From: Streptomyces rapamycinicus NRRL 5491
Lineage (GTDB): Bacteria; Actinomycetota; Actinomycetes; Streptomycetales; Streptomycetaceae
Assembly (NCBI RefSeq): GCF_024298965.1
Contig: NZ_CP085193.1
Coordinates: 1,178,001-1,242,000, forward strand
DNA length: 64,000 nucleotides
Direction: 5' to 3'
The translations under genes and the position numbers were made by a program. Under the pieces are notes generated by a model. The model was not told the DNA's origin and did not search any database. It was given only the letters and a program-made list of their open reading frames with translations. Position 1 is the first letter of the stretch, and each line of letters begins with the position of its first letter. Shown piece after piece: positions 31,913 to 43,539 of the stretch.

Positions 31913-32926
31913 ATGGCAGCCGTTCCCCCCACCCCACCGGTGCTCGACGACGCCGACCTCGATCTGGTGGCCGCCCTGCAAGTGGCGCCGAGGGCGCCGC
32001 TGAGCGCGCTGGCCGAGGTGCTCGGCAGCTCCGCCAGCACCGTCGGCCGCCGGCTGGCCCGGCTCGCGGAGGAGCGGCTGCTGCGGGTGATCGGGCAGGT
32101 GGAGTGGCCGATGCTGGCCGAGGGCAACCCCCTGCACATCTGGGTGGCCACGGCCCCGGGGCAGGCGTGGGAGGTGGCCCGGCAGCTGTCCGAGCTGCCC
32201 GAGATCCCGTTCGTCGCCACGACCACGGGCCGCGCGGATGTCTACTGCTCCCTGCACGCCACCCGGCGCGACCGGGCGCGTGAGCTGCTGATGACACGGA
32301 TCCCGTCCGTCCCCGGTGTGCGGTCGGCCCATACCGAGCTGGTGCTGCGGGCGACGGCGAAGTCCGACTCCTGGCGGCTGCGGCGGCTGGACCACGCCCA
32401 GGTGGGGGCGTTGCGGGAGGTGGCCGATCCGGTGGAGGAGCCCGCATCCGTCACCGGGTTCGGCGACGACGAGCTGCGGGCCATGGAGCTGCTGCGCCAG
32501 GACGGCCGGGCGAGCGCCGCCGATGTGGCGCGCGGGCTCGGCATCAGCCGGTCCACCGCCTACCGGCTGACCCAGTCGCTCCTCCAGCGCGGGCTGGTGC
32601 GGCCCCGTGTGGAGATCGAACCGGCGCTGCTCGGCCATCCGCTGGAGGTCGTGATCGAGCTGCATGCCGCGCCCGGGGCCATCCAGGAAGTGGCCGACGC
32701 GCTGGCCCGGCATCCCTCGGCGCGCTATGTCTCGATCGTGGCGGGCACCTCCTCGGTGATCCACCACGGGGTGTTCCGGGACGAGGACGGCCTGGCCGAG
32801 CTGCTCACCCGCGATCTGGCGACGCTTCCCGGCATCACCGCCTGCGAGGTGTCGGTGGTCCTCGATGTGCTGCGCCGGTACTGGATCGGCCGCGAGGACG
32901 GAAGACTGCTGGGCCAGGACCGATGA
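31913..32926 (+). CDS. Lrp/AsnC-family regulator with two AsnC helix-turn-helix units
   Basis: A 337-residue protein, about twice the usual Lrp length, built as a tandem. The first HTH (about 12-60: DDADLDLVAALQVAPRAPLS, then ALAEVLGSSASTVGRRL) is followed by a RAM-like ligand domain. A second HTH (about 187-235: DELRAMELLRQDGRASAADV, then ARGLGISRSTAYRL) is followed by a second RAM-like domain. The ATG at 31913 is preferred by homology to the normal HTH offset; neither it nor the ATG at 31880 has a good ribosome-binding site. It probably controls the divergent AbgT-peptidase genes and itself. Confidence 0.85.
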   Translation: MAAVPPTPPVLDDADLDLVAALQVAPRAPLSALAEVLGSSASTVGRRLARLAEERLLRVIGQVEWPMLAEGNPLHIWVATAPGQAWEVARQLSELPEIPFVATTTGRADVYCSLHATRRDRARELLMTRIPSVPGVRSAHTELVLRATAKSDSWRLRRLDHAQVGALREVADPVEEPASVTGFGDDELRAMELLRQDGRASAADVARGLGISRSTAYRLTQSLLQRGLVRPRVEIEPALLGHPLEVVIELHAAPGAIQEVADALARHPSARYVSIVAGTSSVIHHGVFRDEDGLAELLTRDLATLPGITACEVSVVLDVLRRYWIGREDGRLLGQDR

Positions 32927-32961
32927 GTTCCGTGCGGCGCGCCGGTCTGAGAGGTGAAACA

Positions 32962-32984
32962 GGGGGCGGCGCCTTCCCGCCCCC
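32962..32984. terminator. Hairpin downstream of the AsnC gene
   Basis: GGGGGCGG (32962-32969) and CCGCCCCC (32977-32984) with a 7-base loop, just before the ribosome-binding site of the SRPBCC gene. Confidence 0.55.
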
Positions 32985-33002
32985 GCTCACCGAGGAGACA
33001 CC

Positions 33003-33413
33003 ATGAGCAGCGACGAGATCACCATCAGCCGGGACCTGGACGCACCGCGCGAGACGGTGTGGCGGGTGTGGACCGAGCCGGAGTACTTCGCCCGCTGGTT
33101 CGGCGCCGCGCCCGAGTCCGTCGACCTCGACGTCCGGCCGGGTGGCGCCTGGAGTGCGACCGTCGCCACTCCCGCGGGCGAAATGCCGATGCGCGGTGTC
33201 TACCGCGAGGTGGTCGGCCGGGAGCGGCTGGTGTGGACGCTGGATCTGCCGCAGGGCGCCATGGAGATGACCGCCACCTTCGCCGATCTGGACGGCGGCC
33301 GGACCCGGGTGGTGCTCCGGCAGCCGGCTCCGCCGCAGGAGCAGTGTGCCCAGGCCGAGGAGGGCGCGGCCCAGCTGCTGGACGCCTTCGCCAAGGTGCT
33401 CGCGTCGGTCTGA
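33003..33413 (+). CDS. SRPBCC/AHSA1-like START-fold protein
   Basis: A 136-residue single-domain protein of the Aha1-C/SRPBCC type: ISRDLDAPRETVWRVWTEPE then YFARWFGAAP, with the later RERLVWTLDLP and TATFADLDGGRTRVVLRQP. This helix-grip fold binds hydrophobic ligands. In actinobacteria such genes are often near ArsR regulators, but none is here. GAGGAG lies 6 bases before the ATG. Convergent with the MOSC gene, 10 bases away. The specific ligand is unknown. Confidence 0.82.
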   Translation: MSSDEITISRDLDAPRETVWRVWTEPEYFARWFGAAPESVDLDVRPGGAWSATVATPAGEMPMRGVYREVVGRERLVWTLDLPQGAMEMTATFADLDGGRTRVVLRQPAPPQEQCAQAEEGAAQLLDAFAKVLASV

Positions 33414-33423
33414 GCGATCCCGG

Positions 33424-34257
33424 TCACTCCCCCGGCGGCGGCCCGTCCCACTCGATGACGTCCACCCCGTCACCCACGGCCAGTTTTCCGGCGCGGATCA
33501 CGGAGAACTGGCAGCCGAACAGGGTGGCGCCGCCGGGGCCGCGCCGGTAGCCGGCCATGGTGCGCAGCGGTTCCGGGCCCGCCTTGACGCCCGCGCTCTG
33601 ATCGACCGTCGTCACGACGCACCGGGCGGTGTGCTTGGCGAAGCCCAGCTCGGCTCCGCCGATGGCGATCCTGCGGACCCGGTCCTCCCGATGGGGTTCG
33701 TCCCATCCGCCGATCACGATGCCGGGGCGGAAGCGGTTCATCGGCAGTGGAGCGCCGCCCGCCTCGGCGATCCGCTCGTTCAGCCCGTCCAGGCTGGCCC
33801 GGGAGACGATGTGCACCGCGGCGCTGTCGGCGTAGCCGCAGGTGCCGGGGGTCCATCCGTCGGTCACCCGGTCGTGCTCCGGGGGCACCCGCACCAGCCT
33901 GCTCGGCGCGCCCAGGAACCGGGAAAGCCACGTGGCGGCGTCCTCGCCCTGGTCGATGCCGAGATAGGGCGTGTCGAACACGGTGACCTCGCGCCGGGCG
34001 GAGGTGGTGTCGATGTCGAGGGCCACCTCGTCCTCGCCGGGGGCGGACAGGGTGAGCCGGGTGCCGTGCGCGTCGATGGCGGGGCGGATGACGGCGAGCC
34101 GGGGATCCCGACGCTGAGTGCGGCACTCTCCGTCCTCGCCGATGACCATGAAGTCGCGGTCGTGTTCCAGACCCGCCTCCGTCAGCAGCGCCTCGGACAG
34201 CGGAACGCCCGCGCAGCCCTTGATGGGATAGCAGGTCAGCTCGACAACGGTGGCCAC
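33424..34257 (-). CDS. MOSC-domain protein with N-terminal beta-barrel
   Basis: A 277-residue protein. The MOSC_N beta-barrel domain (about 1-120) opens with MATVVELTCYPIKGCAGVPL. The MOSC domain (about 125-270) contains NRFRPGIVIGG and the conserved Cys of FAKHTARCVVTTVD. Relatives are molybdenum cofactor sulfurase-like or mARC-type proteins that bind Mo cofactor. The start is the ATG at 34257; no strong ribosome-binding site is seen. A molybdenum-dependent formate dehydrogenase operon lies about 4 kb away, but no direct link is shown. Confidence 0.83.
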   Translation of the reverse strand: MATVVELTCYPIKGCAGVPLSEALLTEAGLEHDRDFMVIGEDGECRTQRRDPRLAVIRPAIDAHGTRLTLSAPGEDEVALDIDTTSARREVTVFDTPYLGIDQGEDAATWLSRFLGAPSRLVRVPPEHDRVTDGWTPGTCGYADSAAVHIVSRASLDGLNERIAEAGGAPLPMNRFRPGIVIGGWDEPHREDRVRRIAIGGAELGFAKHTARCVVTTVDQSAGVKAGPEPLRTMAGYRRGPGGATLFGCQFSVIRAGKLAVGDGVDVIEWDGPPPGE

Positions 34258-37074
<2,817 letters not shown>

Positions 37075-37130
37075 CGCCGCACACCGGACGCATCGCGTCC
37101 ACACGGTCCATCTCCGAGGGGTGGGGGAAG

Positions 37131-37166
37131 GGGAGGCCGCCCGAGGCACGGCTCGGGCGGCCTCCC
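37131..37166. terminator. Bidirectional hairpin terminator
   Basis: Perfect 15-bp arms GGGAGGCCGCCCGAG (37131-37145) and CTCGGGCGGCCTCCC (37152-37166) with a 6-base loop, between the convergent Rpf and DUF429 genes. Confidence 0.88.
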
Positions 37167-37186
37167 GCCATCCGCGCGGGGACCGG

Positions 37187-37921
37187 TCAGTACCAGATCG
37201 CGACGGGCAGCCCGGTCTCCGTCACCTGAGGCGGGTCGGGAAGGCTCCGGGCGGCCCGGAGCGCGACGCGCCGCGCGCTCCAGGCCGCCGCCGCGGCGTC
37301 CAGGACGTCGTCGGGCGGCACCCGCCCGGCCGCTCCGAGGTCGTCGGGCAGGACGATGCCCCGGGCCTCCAGCAGCCGGCGGCGCACGGCCTGGCCGTTC
37401 CAGCTCTTCTTGCTCCAGGACACGGGCCGGCCCTCGTCGAGGGCGGCGAAGGAGACCTCGGGATGGACCTCGTACAGCCGGTGGTCGCCCCCGTCCCGGC
37501 AGGCGTTGGCCTCGCGCAGCTTCGCCGCCAGCCCCCAGGTCTGGCTGTTCACCTTCTGACCGGTCAGCCGCTGGGAGATCCGATTGGCGTCGTCGTGGTC
37601 GTCCGCCTCCCAGACCTCGCGCGGCGGCACGGGGAAAACCCGGGAGCCGTGCGGGGCCACCTTCGCGCGGGCCAGGGCCTCCGCCTCCCGCCATCCCTCC
37701 GCCAGCAGCCCCAGCGGCATGTCGACCGCCACCACGGCGGCGTCCGGAACCCGGCCGAGCAGCTCGCTCAGCGCCCCGGCGGTGTCGGCCCCCGCGAAGC
37801 GGCCCTCCCCGTCCAGGGTCACGGCCACCCAGCCGGTGCGGCAGGCATCCACCCCCACGACGGGCGATTCGGCGCATCCGGGTGCGGGCGGAGTGTGAAA
37901 AGCATCGCGACGGGAACCCAT
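37187..37921 (-). CDS. DUF429 predicted RNase H-like protein
   Basis: A 244-residue protein of the DUF429/COG4923 family. The RNase H-like core shows VVGVDACRTGWVAVTLDGEG (about 21-40) and AAVVAVDMPLGLLAEGWREA, with acidic residues in the expected positions. Later come FPVPPREVWEADDHDDANRI and the conserved YEVHPEVSFAAL. Activity of this family has not been established to my knowledge; nuclease function is predicted from the fold. The start is the ATG at 37921. It is divergent from the formate dehydrogenase operon, 60 bases away, so their promoters may overlap. Confidence 0.82.
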   Translation of the reverse strand: MGSRRDAFHTPPAPGCAESPVVGVDACRTGWVAVTLDGEGRFAGADTAGALSELLGRVPDAAVVAVDMPLGLLAEGWREAEALARAKVAPHGSRVFPVPPREVWEADDHDDANRISQRLTGQKVNSQTWGLAAKLREANACRDGGDHRLYEVHPEVSFAALDEGRPVSWSKKSWNGQAVRRRLLEARGIVLPDDLGAAGRVPPDDVLDAAAAAWSARRVALRAARSLPDPPQVTETGLPVAIWY

Positions 37922-37981
37922 GCGCCGTATCCGACCACGCGGATGAGCCGGTGCGGGGCCGAACGGCAGGAAAGGACGGCG

Positions 37982-40900
37982 ATGGGCGTACGTACATGGA
38001 TCCAGGATTGGCCTGTCTACCGCCAGCTGACCGGAAGCGACCCGCTCGGCCGCGGCGCCGCCACCACCTCGGCCGCCACCCGTGAGCTGCGCCCCCGCAC
38101 CGTCACGGCCGACAAGGTGGTCAAGTCGGTGTGCCCCTACTGCGCGGTGGGGTGCGCCCAGAACGTCTATGTGAAGGACGACCGGGTGGTGCAGATCGAG
38201 GGCGACCCCGACTCACCGGTCAGCCGCGGCCGGCTGTGCCCCAAGGGCTCGGCGTCCCTCCAGCTGACCACCGGCGAGTCCCGGCGCCACGAGGTGCTCT
38301 ACCGCCGCCCGTACGGCACCGATTGGGAGCGGCTGGACCTGGACACCGCGATGGACATGGTCGTCGAGCGGGTGATCCGTACCCGTCGCGAGGGCTGGCA
38401 GTGGGAACGGGACGGGGCCGGCGTCAACCGCACCATGGGGATCGCCAGCCTCGGCGGCGCCACTCTGGACAACGAGGAGAACTACCTCATCAAGAAGTTG
38501 CTGACCGGGCTCGGGGTGATCCAGGTGGAGAACCAGGCCCGGGTCTGCCACTCCTCGACCGTGGCCGGGCTCGGCACCTCCTTCGGCCGCGGTGGCGCCA
38601 CCACCTTTCTGCAGGATCTGCAGAACGCGGACTGCATCGTGATCGAGGGCTCCAACTTCGCCGAGGCCCATCCCGTGGGCTTCCAGTGGGTGATGGAGGC
38701 CAAGGCGCGCGGCGCGAAGGTCATCCATGTCGATCCGCGCTTCAGCCGCACCAGCGCGCTGGCCGATCTGTACGTACCGATCCGGGCCGGCACCGACATC
38801 GCCTTCCTCGGCGGCATCATCAACCACGTCCTCACCGGCGGCCACGACTTCCGCGACTACGTCCTGGAGTACACCAACGCGGCCAGCATCGTCGGCGAGG
38901 AGTTCGAGGACACCGAGGACCTGGCCGGGATCTTCTCCGGTCTCGACCCGGAGACCGGCCACTACGACATCTCCACCTGGGCGTACGAGGGCGCCGAGGT
39001 CCAGGCCCCGCAGGGCGCGCCCGACGAGCTGTACGAGGACCGCACCCGGCGTGGCGCGTCCCTGTCGACCGCCGCCTTCTCCGAATCCCACGGCTCCGGC
39101 GGCGCGCCCACCTCCGCCGATGTCCCCACCGACCGGACCCTGCGACATCCGCGCTGCGTCTATCAGGTCCTCAAGCGCCACTTCTCCCGCTACACACCCG
39201 AGATGGTCGAGGAGACCTGCGGAATCCCCCAGGACACCTTCCTGGAGGTGTGCCGCGCGCTGGTGGAGAACTCCGGCCCGGACCGCACCTCGGAGTTCGT
39301 GTACGCCGTCGGCTGGACCCAGCACACCGTGGGCGCCCAGTACATCCGCACCGCCAGCATCCTCCAGTTGCTGCTCGGCAACATCGGCCGTCCCGGCGGC
39401 GGCATCCAGGCGCTGCGCGGCCACGCCAGCATCCAGGGCTCCAGCGACATCCCCACCCTGTTCAACGTGCTCCCCGGCTACATCCCGATGCCGCACGCCC
39501 ACGCCCACGAGGATCTGGACACCTTCGTCGAGGCCGTGAAGACCGAGAAGGGCTTCTGGGGCGAGATGCGCTCCTACGTCGTCAGCCTGCTCAAGGCGTA
39601 CTTCGGCGACGCCGCACACGCCGACAACGACTACTGCTTCGGCCATCTGCCCCGGCTGACCGGCTCCCACAGCACCTACCACACCGTGAAGGAGATGCTG
39701 GACGGAGTCTGCAAGGGCTACTTCCTGATGGGCGAGAACCCCGCCGTGGGCTCGGCCAACACCAAGATGCAGCGCCTGGCCATGGCCAACCTGGACTGGC
39801 TCGTCGTCCGGGACTTCTCCCTCATCGAGTCCGCCACCTGGTGGAAGGACGGCCCGGAGATCGAGACCGGCGAGCTGCGCACCGAGGACATCGCCACCGA
39901 GGTGTTCTTCTTCCCCGCCGCCGCCCACACCGAGAAGTCCGGCTCCTTCACCAACACCAACCGGATGCTGCAGTGGCATTTCGCCGCCAAGGAGCCGGAC
40001 GGCGAGGCGCGCAGCGATCTGTGGTTCATGTACCACCTGGGGCGGCGGATCAAGGAGCGGCTGAAGGAGTCCACCGACCCGATGGACCGGGCCGTCCAGG
40101 ATCTGGCCTGGTCCTACCCCACCGAGGGTCCGCTGGACGAGCCCAGCGCCGAGGCGGTCCTGGCCGAGATCAACGGCCATGACGCGCACGGCGAGCCGCT
40201 CAGCGCGTACACCCAGCTGAAGGACGACGGCTCCACCTCCTGCGGCTGCTGGATCTACTGCGGGGTGTACGCCGACGGCGTCAACCAGGCCGCCCGCCGC
40301 AAACCGCACACCGAACAGGACTGGATCGCCGCCGAATGGGCCTGGGCCTGGCCCGCCAACCGCCGCATCCTCTACAACCGCGCCTCGGCCGACCCCCACG
40401 GCAAGCCGTGGAGCGAGCGCAAGGCCCTGGTGTGGTGGGACGAGGAGCGGGAGCGGTGGACCGGCCATGACATCCCGGACTTCATCCCCGACCGGGCGCC
40501 GTCCTACCGGCCGCCCCAGGACGCCCGGGGCCCGGACGCGCTCAGCGGAGTGGATCCGTTCATCATGCAGGCCGACGGCAAGGGGTGGCTGTACGCCCCG
40601 GCCGGGCTGGTGGACGGCCCGATGCCGACGCACTACGAGCCGCAGGACTCGCCAGTGCGCAATCCCGTCCACCCGGAGCAGCAGCGCAACCCGGTCCGCG
40701 AGGTGATCTCCGATGAGCACAACGCCTTCCACCCCAGCGGGGGCGAACCGGGCAGCGAGGTGTTCCCGTACATGATCACCACCTATCGGCTCACCGAGCA
40801 CTTCACGGCGGGCGGGATGAGCCGCTGGACGCCGTATCTGGCCGAGCTGCAGCCGGAGTTCTTCTGCGAGGTCTCCCCCGAGCTGGCCGGTGAGCGGCGT

Positions 40901-41245
40901 CTGGAGCACACCGGCTGGGCGACGCTGATCAGCGCGCGGGGAGTGATCGAGGCCCGGGTGATGGTCACCGAGCGGATGTCCCCGATCAGGGCCGGGGGCC
41001 GCACGGTGCATCAGATCGGGCTGCCGTACCACTGGGGTCCCAATGGCTACACCCGCGGGGACGCCGCCAATGAACTGTCCGCCATCGCCCTCGACCCGAA
41101 TGTCCACATCCAGGAGGTGAAGGCGCTGAGCGCCGACATCCGTCCCGGCCGCCGCCCCCGCGGCCCGGAGCTGACGGCCCTGCTCGAAGAGTACCGGCGG
41201 CGCGCCGGCATCACGGTGCGGACCGGAACGGAGGTGCGGGGATGA
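37982..41245 (+). CDS. Formate dehydrogenase, molybdopterin catalytic subunit (Cys form)
   Basis: A 1,087-residue molybdopterin oxidoreductase. The [4Fe-4S] ligands are C51, C54 and C58 in CPYCAVGC and C86 in GRLCPKG. The Mo-ligand position in NQARVCHSSTVAG is Cys189 (codon TGC at 38546-38548), with His190 following; in E. coli FdnG this is selenocysteine. The N-terminus (MGVRTWIQDWPVYRQL) has no twin-arginine signal, so the enzyme is probably cytoplasmic. It carries insertions relative to FdnG (for example around 390-420). AAAGGA precedes the ATG. Its stop overlaps the start of the Fe-S subunit (ATGA). It oxidises formate to CO2. Confidence 0.88.
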   Translation: MGVRTWIQDWPVYRQLTGSDPLGRGAATTSAATRELRPRTVTADKVVKSVCPYCAVGCAQNVYVKDDRVVQIEGDPDSPVSRGRLCPKGSASLQLTTGESRRHEVLYRRPYGTDWERLDLDTAMDMVVERVIRTRREGWQWERDGAGVNRTMGIASLGGATLDNEENYLIKKLLTGLGVIQVENQARVCHSSTVAGLGTSFGRGGATTFLQDLQNADCIVIEGSNFAEAHPVGFQWVMEAKARGAKVIHVDPRFSRTSALADLYVPIRAGTDIAFLGGIINHVLTGGHDFRDYVLEYTNAASIVGEEFEDTEDLAGIFSGLDPETGHYDISTWAYEGAEVQAPQGAPDELYEDRTRRGASLSTAAFSESHGSGGAPTSADVPTDRTLRHPRCVYQVLKRHFSRYTPEMVEETCGIPQDTFLEVCRALVENSGPDRTSEFVYAVGWTQHTVGAQYIRTASILQLLLGNIGRPGGGIQALRGHASIQGSSDIPTLFNVLPGYIPMPHAHAHEDLDTFVEAVKTEKGFWGEMRSYVVSLLKAYFGDAAHADNDYCFGHLPRLTGSHSTYHTVKEMLDGVCKGYFLMGENPAVGSANTKMQRLAMANLDWLVVRDFSLIESATWWKDGPEIETGELRTEDIATEVFFFPAAAHTEKSGSFTNTNRMLQWHFAAKEPDGEARSDLWFMYHLGRRIKERLKESTDPMDRAVQDLAWSYPTEGPLDEPSAEAVLAEINGHDAHGEPLSAYTQLKDDGSTSCGCWIYCGVYADGVNQAARRKPHTEQDWIAAEWAWAWPANRRILYNRASADPHGKPWSERKALVWWDEERERWTGHDIPDFIPDRAPSYRPPQDARGPDALSGVDPFIMQADGKGWLYAPAGLVDGPMPTHYEPQDSPVRNPVHPEQQRNPVREVISDEHNAFHPSGGEPGSEVFPYMITTYRLTEHFTAGGMSRWTPYLAELQPEFFCEVSPELAGERRLEHTGWATLISARGVIEARVMVTERMSPIRAGGRTVHQIGLPYHWGPNGYTRGDAANELSAIALDPNVHIQEVKALSADIRPGRRPRGPELTALLEEYRRRAGITVRTGTEVRG

Positions 41246-42270
41246 CCGACACCTCGAACACCTCGAACCGCTCATCGCTGATCGGCCGCAATCTGCTCGC
41301 CGGAGCCGAACCGGACGTCGCCGGGGACGCCGGGCACGAGGACCATCCGCCCCGCGTCGGCTTCTTCACCGACACCTCGGTGTGCATCGGCTGCAAGGCG
41401 TGCGAGGTGGCGTGCAAGGAGTGGAACGCCGTCCCGGAGGACGGGCTGGACTTCACCGGCATGTCCTTCGACAACACCCAGGGCCTCTCCGCCTCCACCT
41501 GGCGCCATGTGGCCTTCATCGAGCAGAACAAGCCGCTGGGCCGGGCCGAGACGGGCGTCGACCACAGCGGTGTCGATGTGCTGGCCCTCGCGGCGCGGGG
41601 CTCCGGGACCCCGGTCGAGGAGGCGGCGATCACCCCCACCTCCCCGGCGTCCCCGTCCGACGGCGGGCAGCACGGGCTGCGGTGGCTGATGTCCTCGGAC
41701 GTGTGCAAGCACTGCACCCACGCCGCGTGCCTGGACGTGTGTCCGACCGGTGCGCTGTTCCGCACCGAGTTCGGGACCGTGGTGGTCCAGGACGACGTCT
41801 GCAACGGCTGCGGCTACTGCGTGCCCGCCTGCCCGTACGGGGTCATCGACGTACGGCCCGAGGACGGCGGGGCCCACAAGTGCACCCTGTGCTACGACCG
41901 GCTGGGCGCCGGCCAGGAGCCCGCGTGCGCCAAGGCGTGCCCCACCGACTCCATCCAGTTCGGCCCCCTGGACGAGCTGCGCGAGCGCGCCGCCGCCCGG
42001 GTCGAGGAGCTGCACCGGGTGGGGGTCGAGGACGCGCGGCTGTACGGACACGACCCGGAGGACGGTGTCGGCGGCGACGGCGCCTTCTTCCTGCTGCTGG
42101 ACGAGCCGGAGGTGTACGGGCTGCCGCCGGACCCGGTCGTCACCACCCGCGATCTGCCCTCGATGTGGCGGCACGCGGGTGCCGCGGCCCTGACCCTGCT
42201 CGGCGGCGTGGCCGCCGTGTTCGCGGCCCAGGCCGGCGCGAGCGGGCGCCGTACCGGAAGGAGGCGCTGA
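41242..42270 (+). CDS. Formate dehydrogenase Fe-S subunit, four [4Fe-4S] clusters
   Basis: A 342-residue ferredoxin-type electron-transfer subunit. Its Cys groups are: CIGCKACEVACKEWN (C48, C51, C54, C58), CKHCTHAACLDVCPTGAL, CNGCGYCVPACPYG and CTLCYDRLG with CAKACPTDS, which together account for four clusters. A hydrophobic segment near the C-terminus (AGAAALTLLGGVAAVFAAQA) may anchor it to the membrane, as the C-terminal helix of FdnH does. An insertion of about 70 residues (85-150) follows the first Cys group. Translationally coupled to the catalytic subunit by a four-base overlap and to the NrfD gene by TGATG. Confidence 0.88.
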   Translation: MTDTSNTSNRSSLIGRNLLAGAEPDVAGDAGHEDHPPRVGFFTDTSVCIGCKACEVACKEWNAVPEDGLDFTGMSFDNTQGLSASTWRHVAFIEQNKPLGRAETGVDHSGVDVLALAARGSGTPVEEAAITPTSPASPSDGGQHGLRWLMSSDVCKHCTHAACLDVCPTGALFRTEFGTVVVQDDVCNGCGYCVPACPYGVIDVRPEDGGAHKCTLCYDRLGAGQEPACAKACPTDSIQFGPLDELRERAAARVEELHRVGVEDARLYGHDPEDGVGGDGAFFLLLDEPEVYGLPPDPVVTTRDLPSMWRHAGAAALTLLGGVAAVFAAQAGASGRRTGRRR

Positions 42271-43319
42271 TGAGCGAGTCGGACGTCACCCGTGACGGCA
42301 TCCGGGGTGCCCGGCCGGGCCGGGACGCGCAGGTCGGCAAGGGGACGGGGGACGGCAGGCGGCGTGGCCGCAAGGGCGGGAAGGGCCGCAGGGGCGAGCC
42401 GTCGATGGTCCCCCGGCCGGAGTTCACCTCCTACTACGGGCGGCCGGTGCTCAACCCGCCCACCTGGCGCCCCCTGGACATCGCGGGCTACTTCTTCCTC
42501 GGCGGGCTCGCGGGCGCCGGGTCGGTGCTCGCGGCGGGCGCCGAGCTGACCGGCCGTCCGGCCATGGCCCGCGCGCTCAAGGTGTCCTCGATCGCCGCCC
42601 TGAGCGGCTCCACCGCCGCCCTGATCCACGACCTCGGGCGCCCCGGGCGGTTCGCCAATATGCTGCGGGTCTTCAAGCCCACCTCGCCGATGAGCGTCGG
42701 CTCATGGCTGCTGGCGGCCTACGGCCCGATGGCCGGGGCGGCCGCCGCCTCGGACCTGGCCGGGCGGCTGCCGCGCACCGGCCGGGCGGCCACGGTGGGG
42801 GCGGCGCTGCTGGGCCCGGCGGTGGCCTCGTACACGGCGGTGCTGGCCGCCGACACCGCCGTCCCCGCATGGCACGACGGCTATCGCGAACTGCCGTATC
42901 TCTTCGCCGGCTCGGCCGCCATGGCGGCGGGCGGTATGGCCCTGTTGGCCTCGCCGGTCGCCGAGAACGCCCCCGCGCGGGGCGTGGCGCTGCTCGGCAC
43001 GGCGGTGGAGACCGCCGCCGTCAAGGCCATGGAACGGCGGCTCGGAGTGGTCGCCGAGACCTACCGCGAGGGCCGGGCGGGCAAGTTGATGCGCGCCGCC
43101 GAGGCGCTGTCGGTGGCGGGCGCGCTCGGCGGCGCCCTCCTCGGCCGCCGCGGCCGCGCCGCCGCGGCCCTCAGCGGCGCCGCCCTGCTGGCGGCCTCCG
43201 CGTGCACGCGTTTCGGGGTGTTCCACGCCGGGATGCGGTCGGCGGAGGACCCGAAGTACACGGTCCTGCCCCAGCGGGAGCGGCTCGACGCGCGGCGGGA
43301 GCGGCCGGAGGACGACTGA
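42270..43319 (+). CDS. NrfD/PsrC-type membrane subunit of the formate dehydrogenase
   Basis: A 349-residue integral membrane protein. A highly basic 45-residue cytoplasmic lead (GRRRGRKGGKGRRG) precedes FTSYYGRPVLNPPTWRPLDI, the NrfD entry motif, then about eight hydrophobic segments including GYFFLGGLAGAGSVLAAGAE and the quinone-site-like LIHDLGRPGRF. NrfD proteins carry no heme and pass electrons to menaquinone, replacing the cytochrome b subunit of FdnI. GGAAGGAGG lies before the ATG, which shares its A with the upstream stop. Last gene of the three-gene operon. Confidence 0.85.
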   Translation: MSESDVTRDGIRGARPGRDAQVGKGTGDGRRRGRKGGKGRRGEPSMVPRPEFTSYYGRPVLNPPTWRPLDIAGYFFLGGLAGAGSVLAAGAELTGRPAMARALKVSSIAALSGSTAALIHDLGRPGRFANMLRVFKPTSPMSVGSWLLAAYGPMAGAAAASDLAGRLPRTGRAATVGAALLGPAVASYTAVLAADTAVPAWHDGYRELPYLFAGSAAMAAGGMALLASPVAENAPARGVALLGTAVETAAVKAMERRLGVVAETYREGRAGKLMRAAEALSVAGALGGALLGRRGRAAAALSGAALLAASACTRFGVFHAGMRSAEDPKYTVLPQRERLDARRERPEDD

Positions 43320-43411
43320 GCCCGCCGCGCCGTACGGCCCGTCCCTCGCCGTCGCCGTACGACCGCACCCGCCGTCGCCCTACGGCCGCCACCGGCCGTG
43401 GTCGTACCGCG

Positions 43412-43440
43412 CTGCCCGAAAGGGCAGTCCCCACTGCCCT
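43412..43440. terminator. Two mutually exclusive hairpins downstream of the fdh operon
   Basis: CTGCCC-GAAA-GGGCAG (43412-43427) shares its right arm with AGGGCAGT-CCCC-ACTGCCCT (43421-43440). Only one can form at a time. The second is the longer stem and the likelier terminator. Confidence 0.5.
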
Positions 43441-43539
43441 CTCCCGGCGGGCCCGGGCCTGGACGGGGCGGCGTCCGCCCCGCGACGCTGGCTGGAGGCG
43501 GACATCCGGTGTGGGGAGGCAGTCCCCGGGGAGCGGCAG

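Noticed and set aside
38546..38548. Possible selenocysteine codon in the formate dehydrogenase
   Set aside because: The codon is TGC (Cys), not TGA, so no SECIS element is needed.
38213..41275. A 1,020-codon antisense frame across the formate dehydrogenase catalytic gene
   Set aside because: The translation is a Val/Gly/His/Asp-rich shadow without motifs; the plus strand encodes an unmistakable molybdopterin enzyme.
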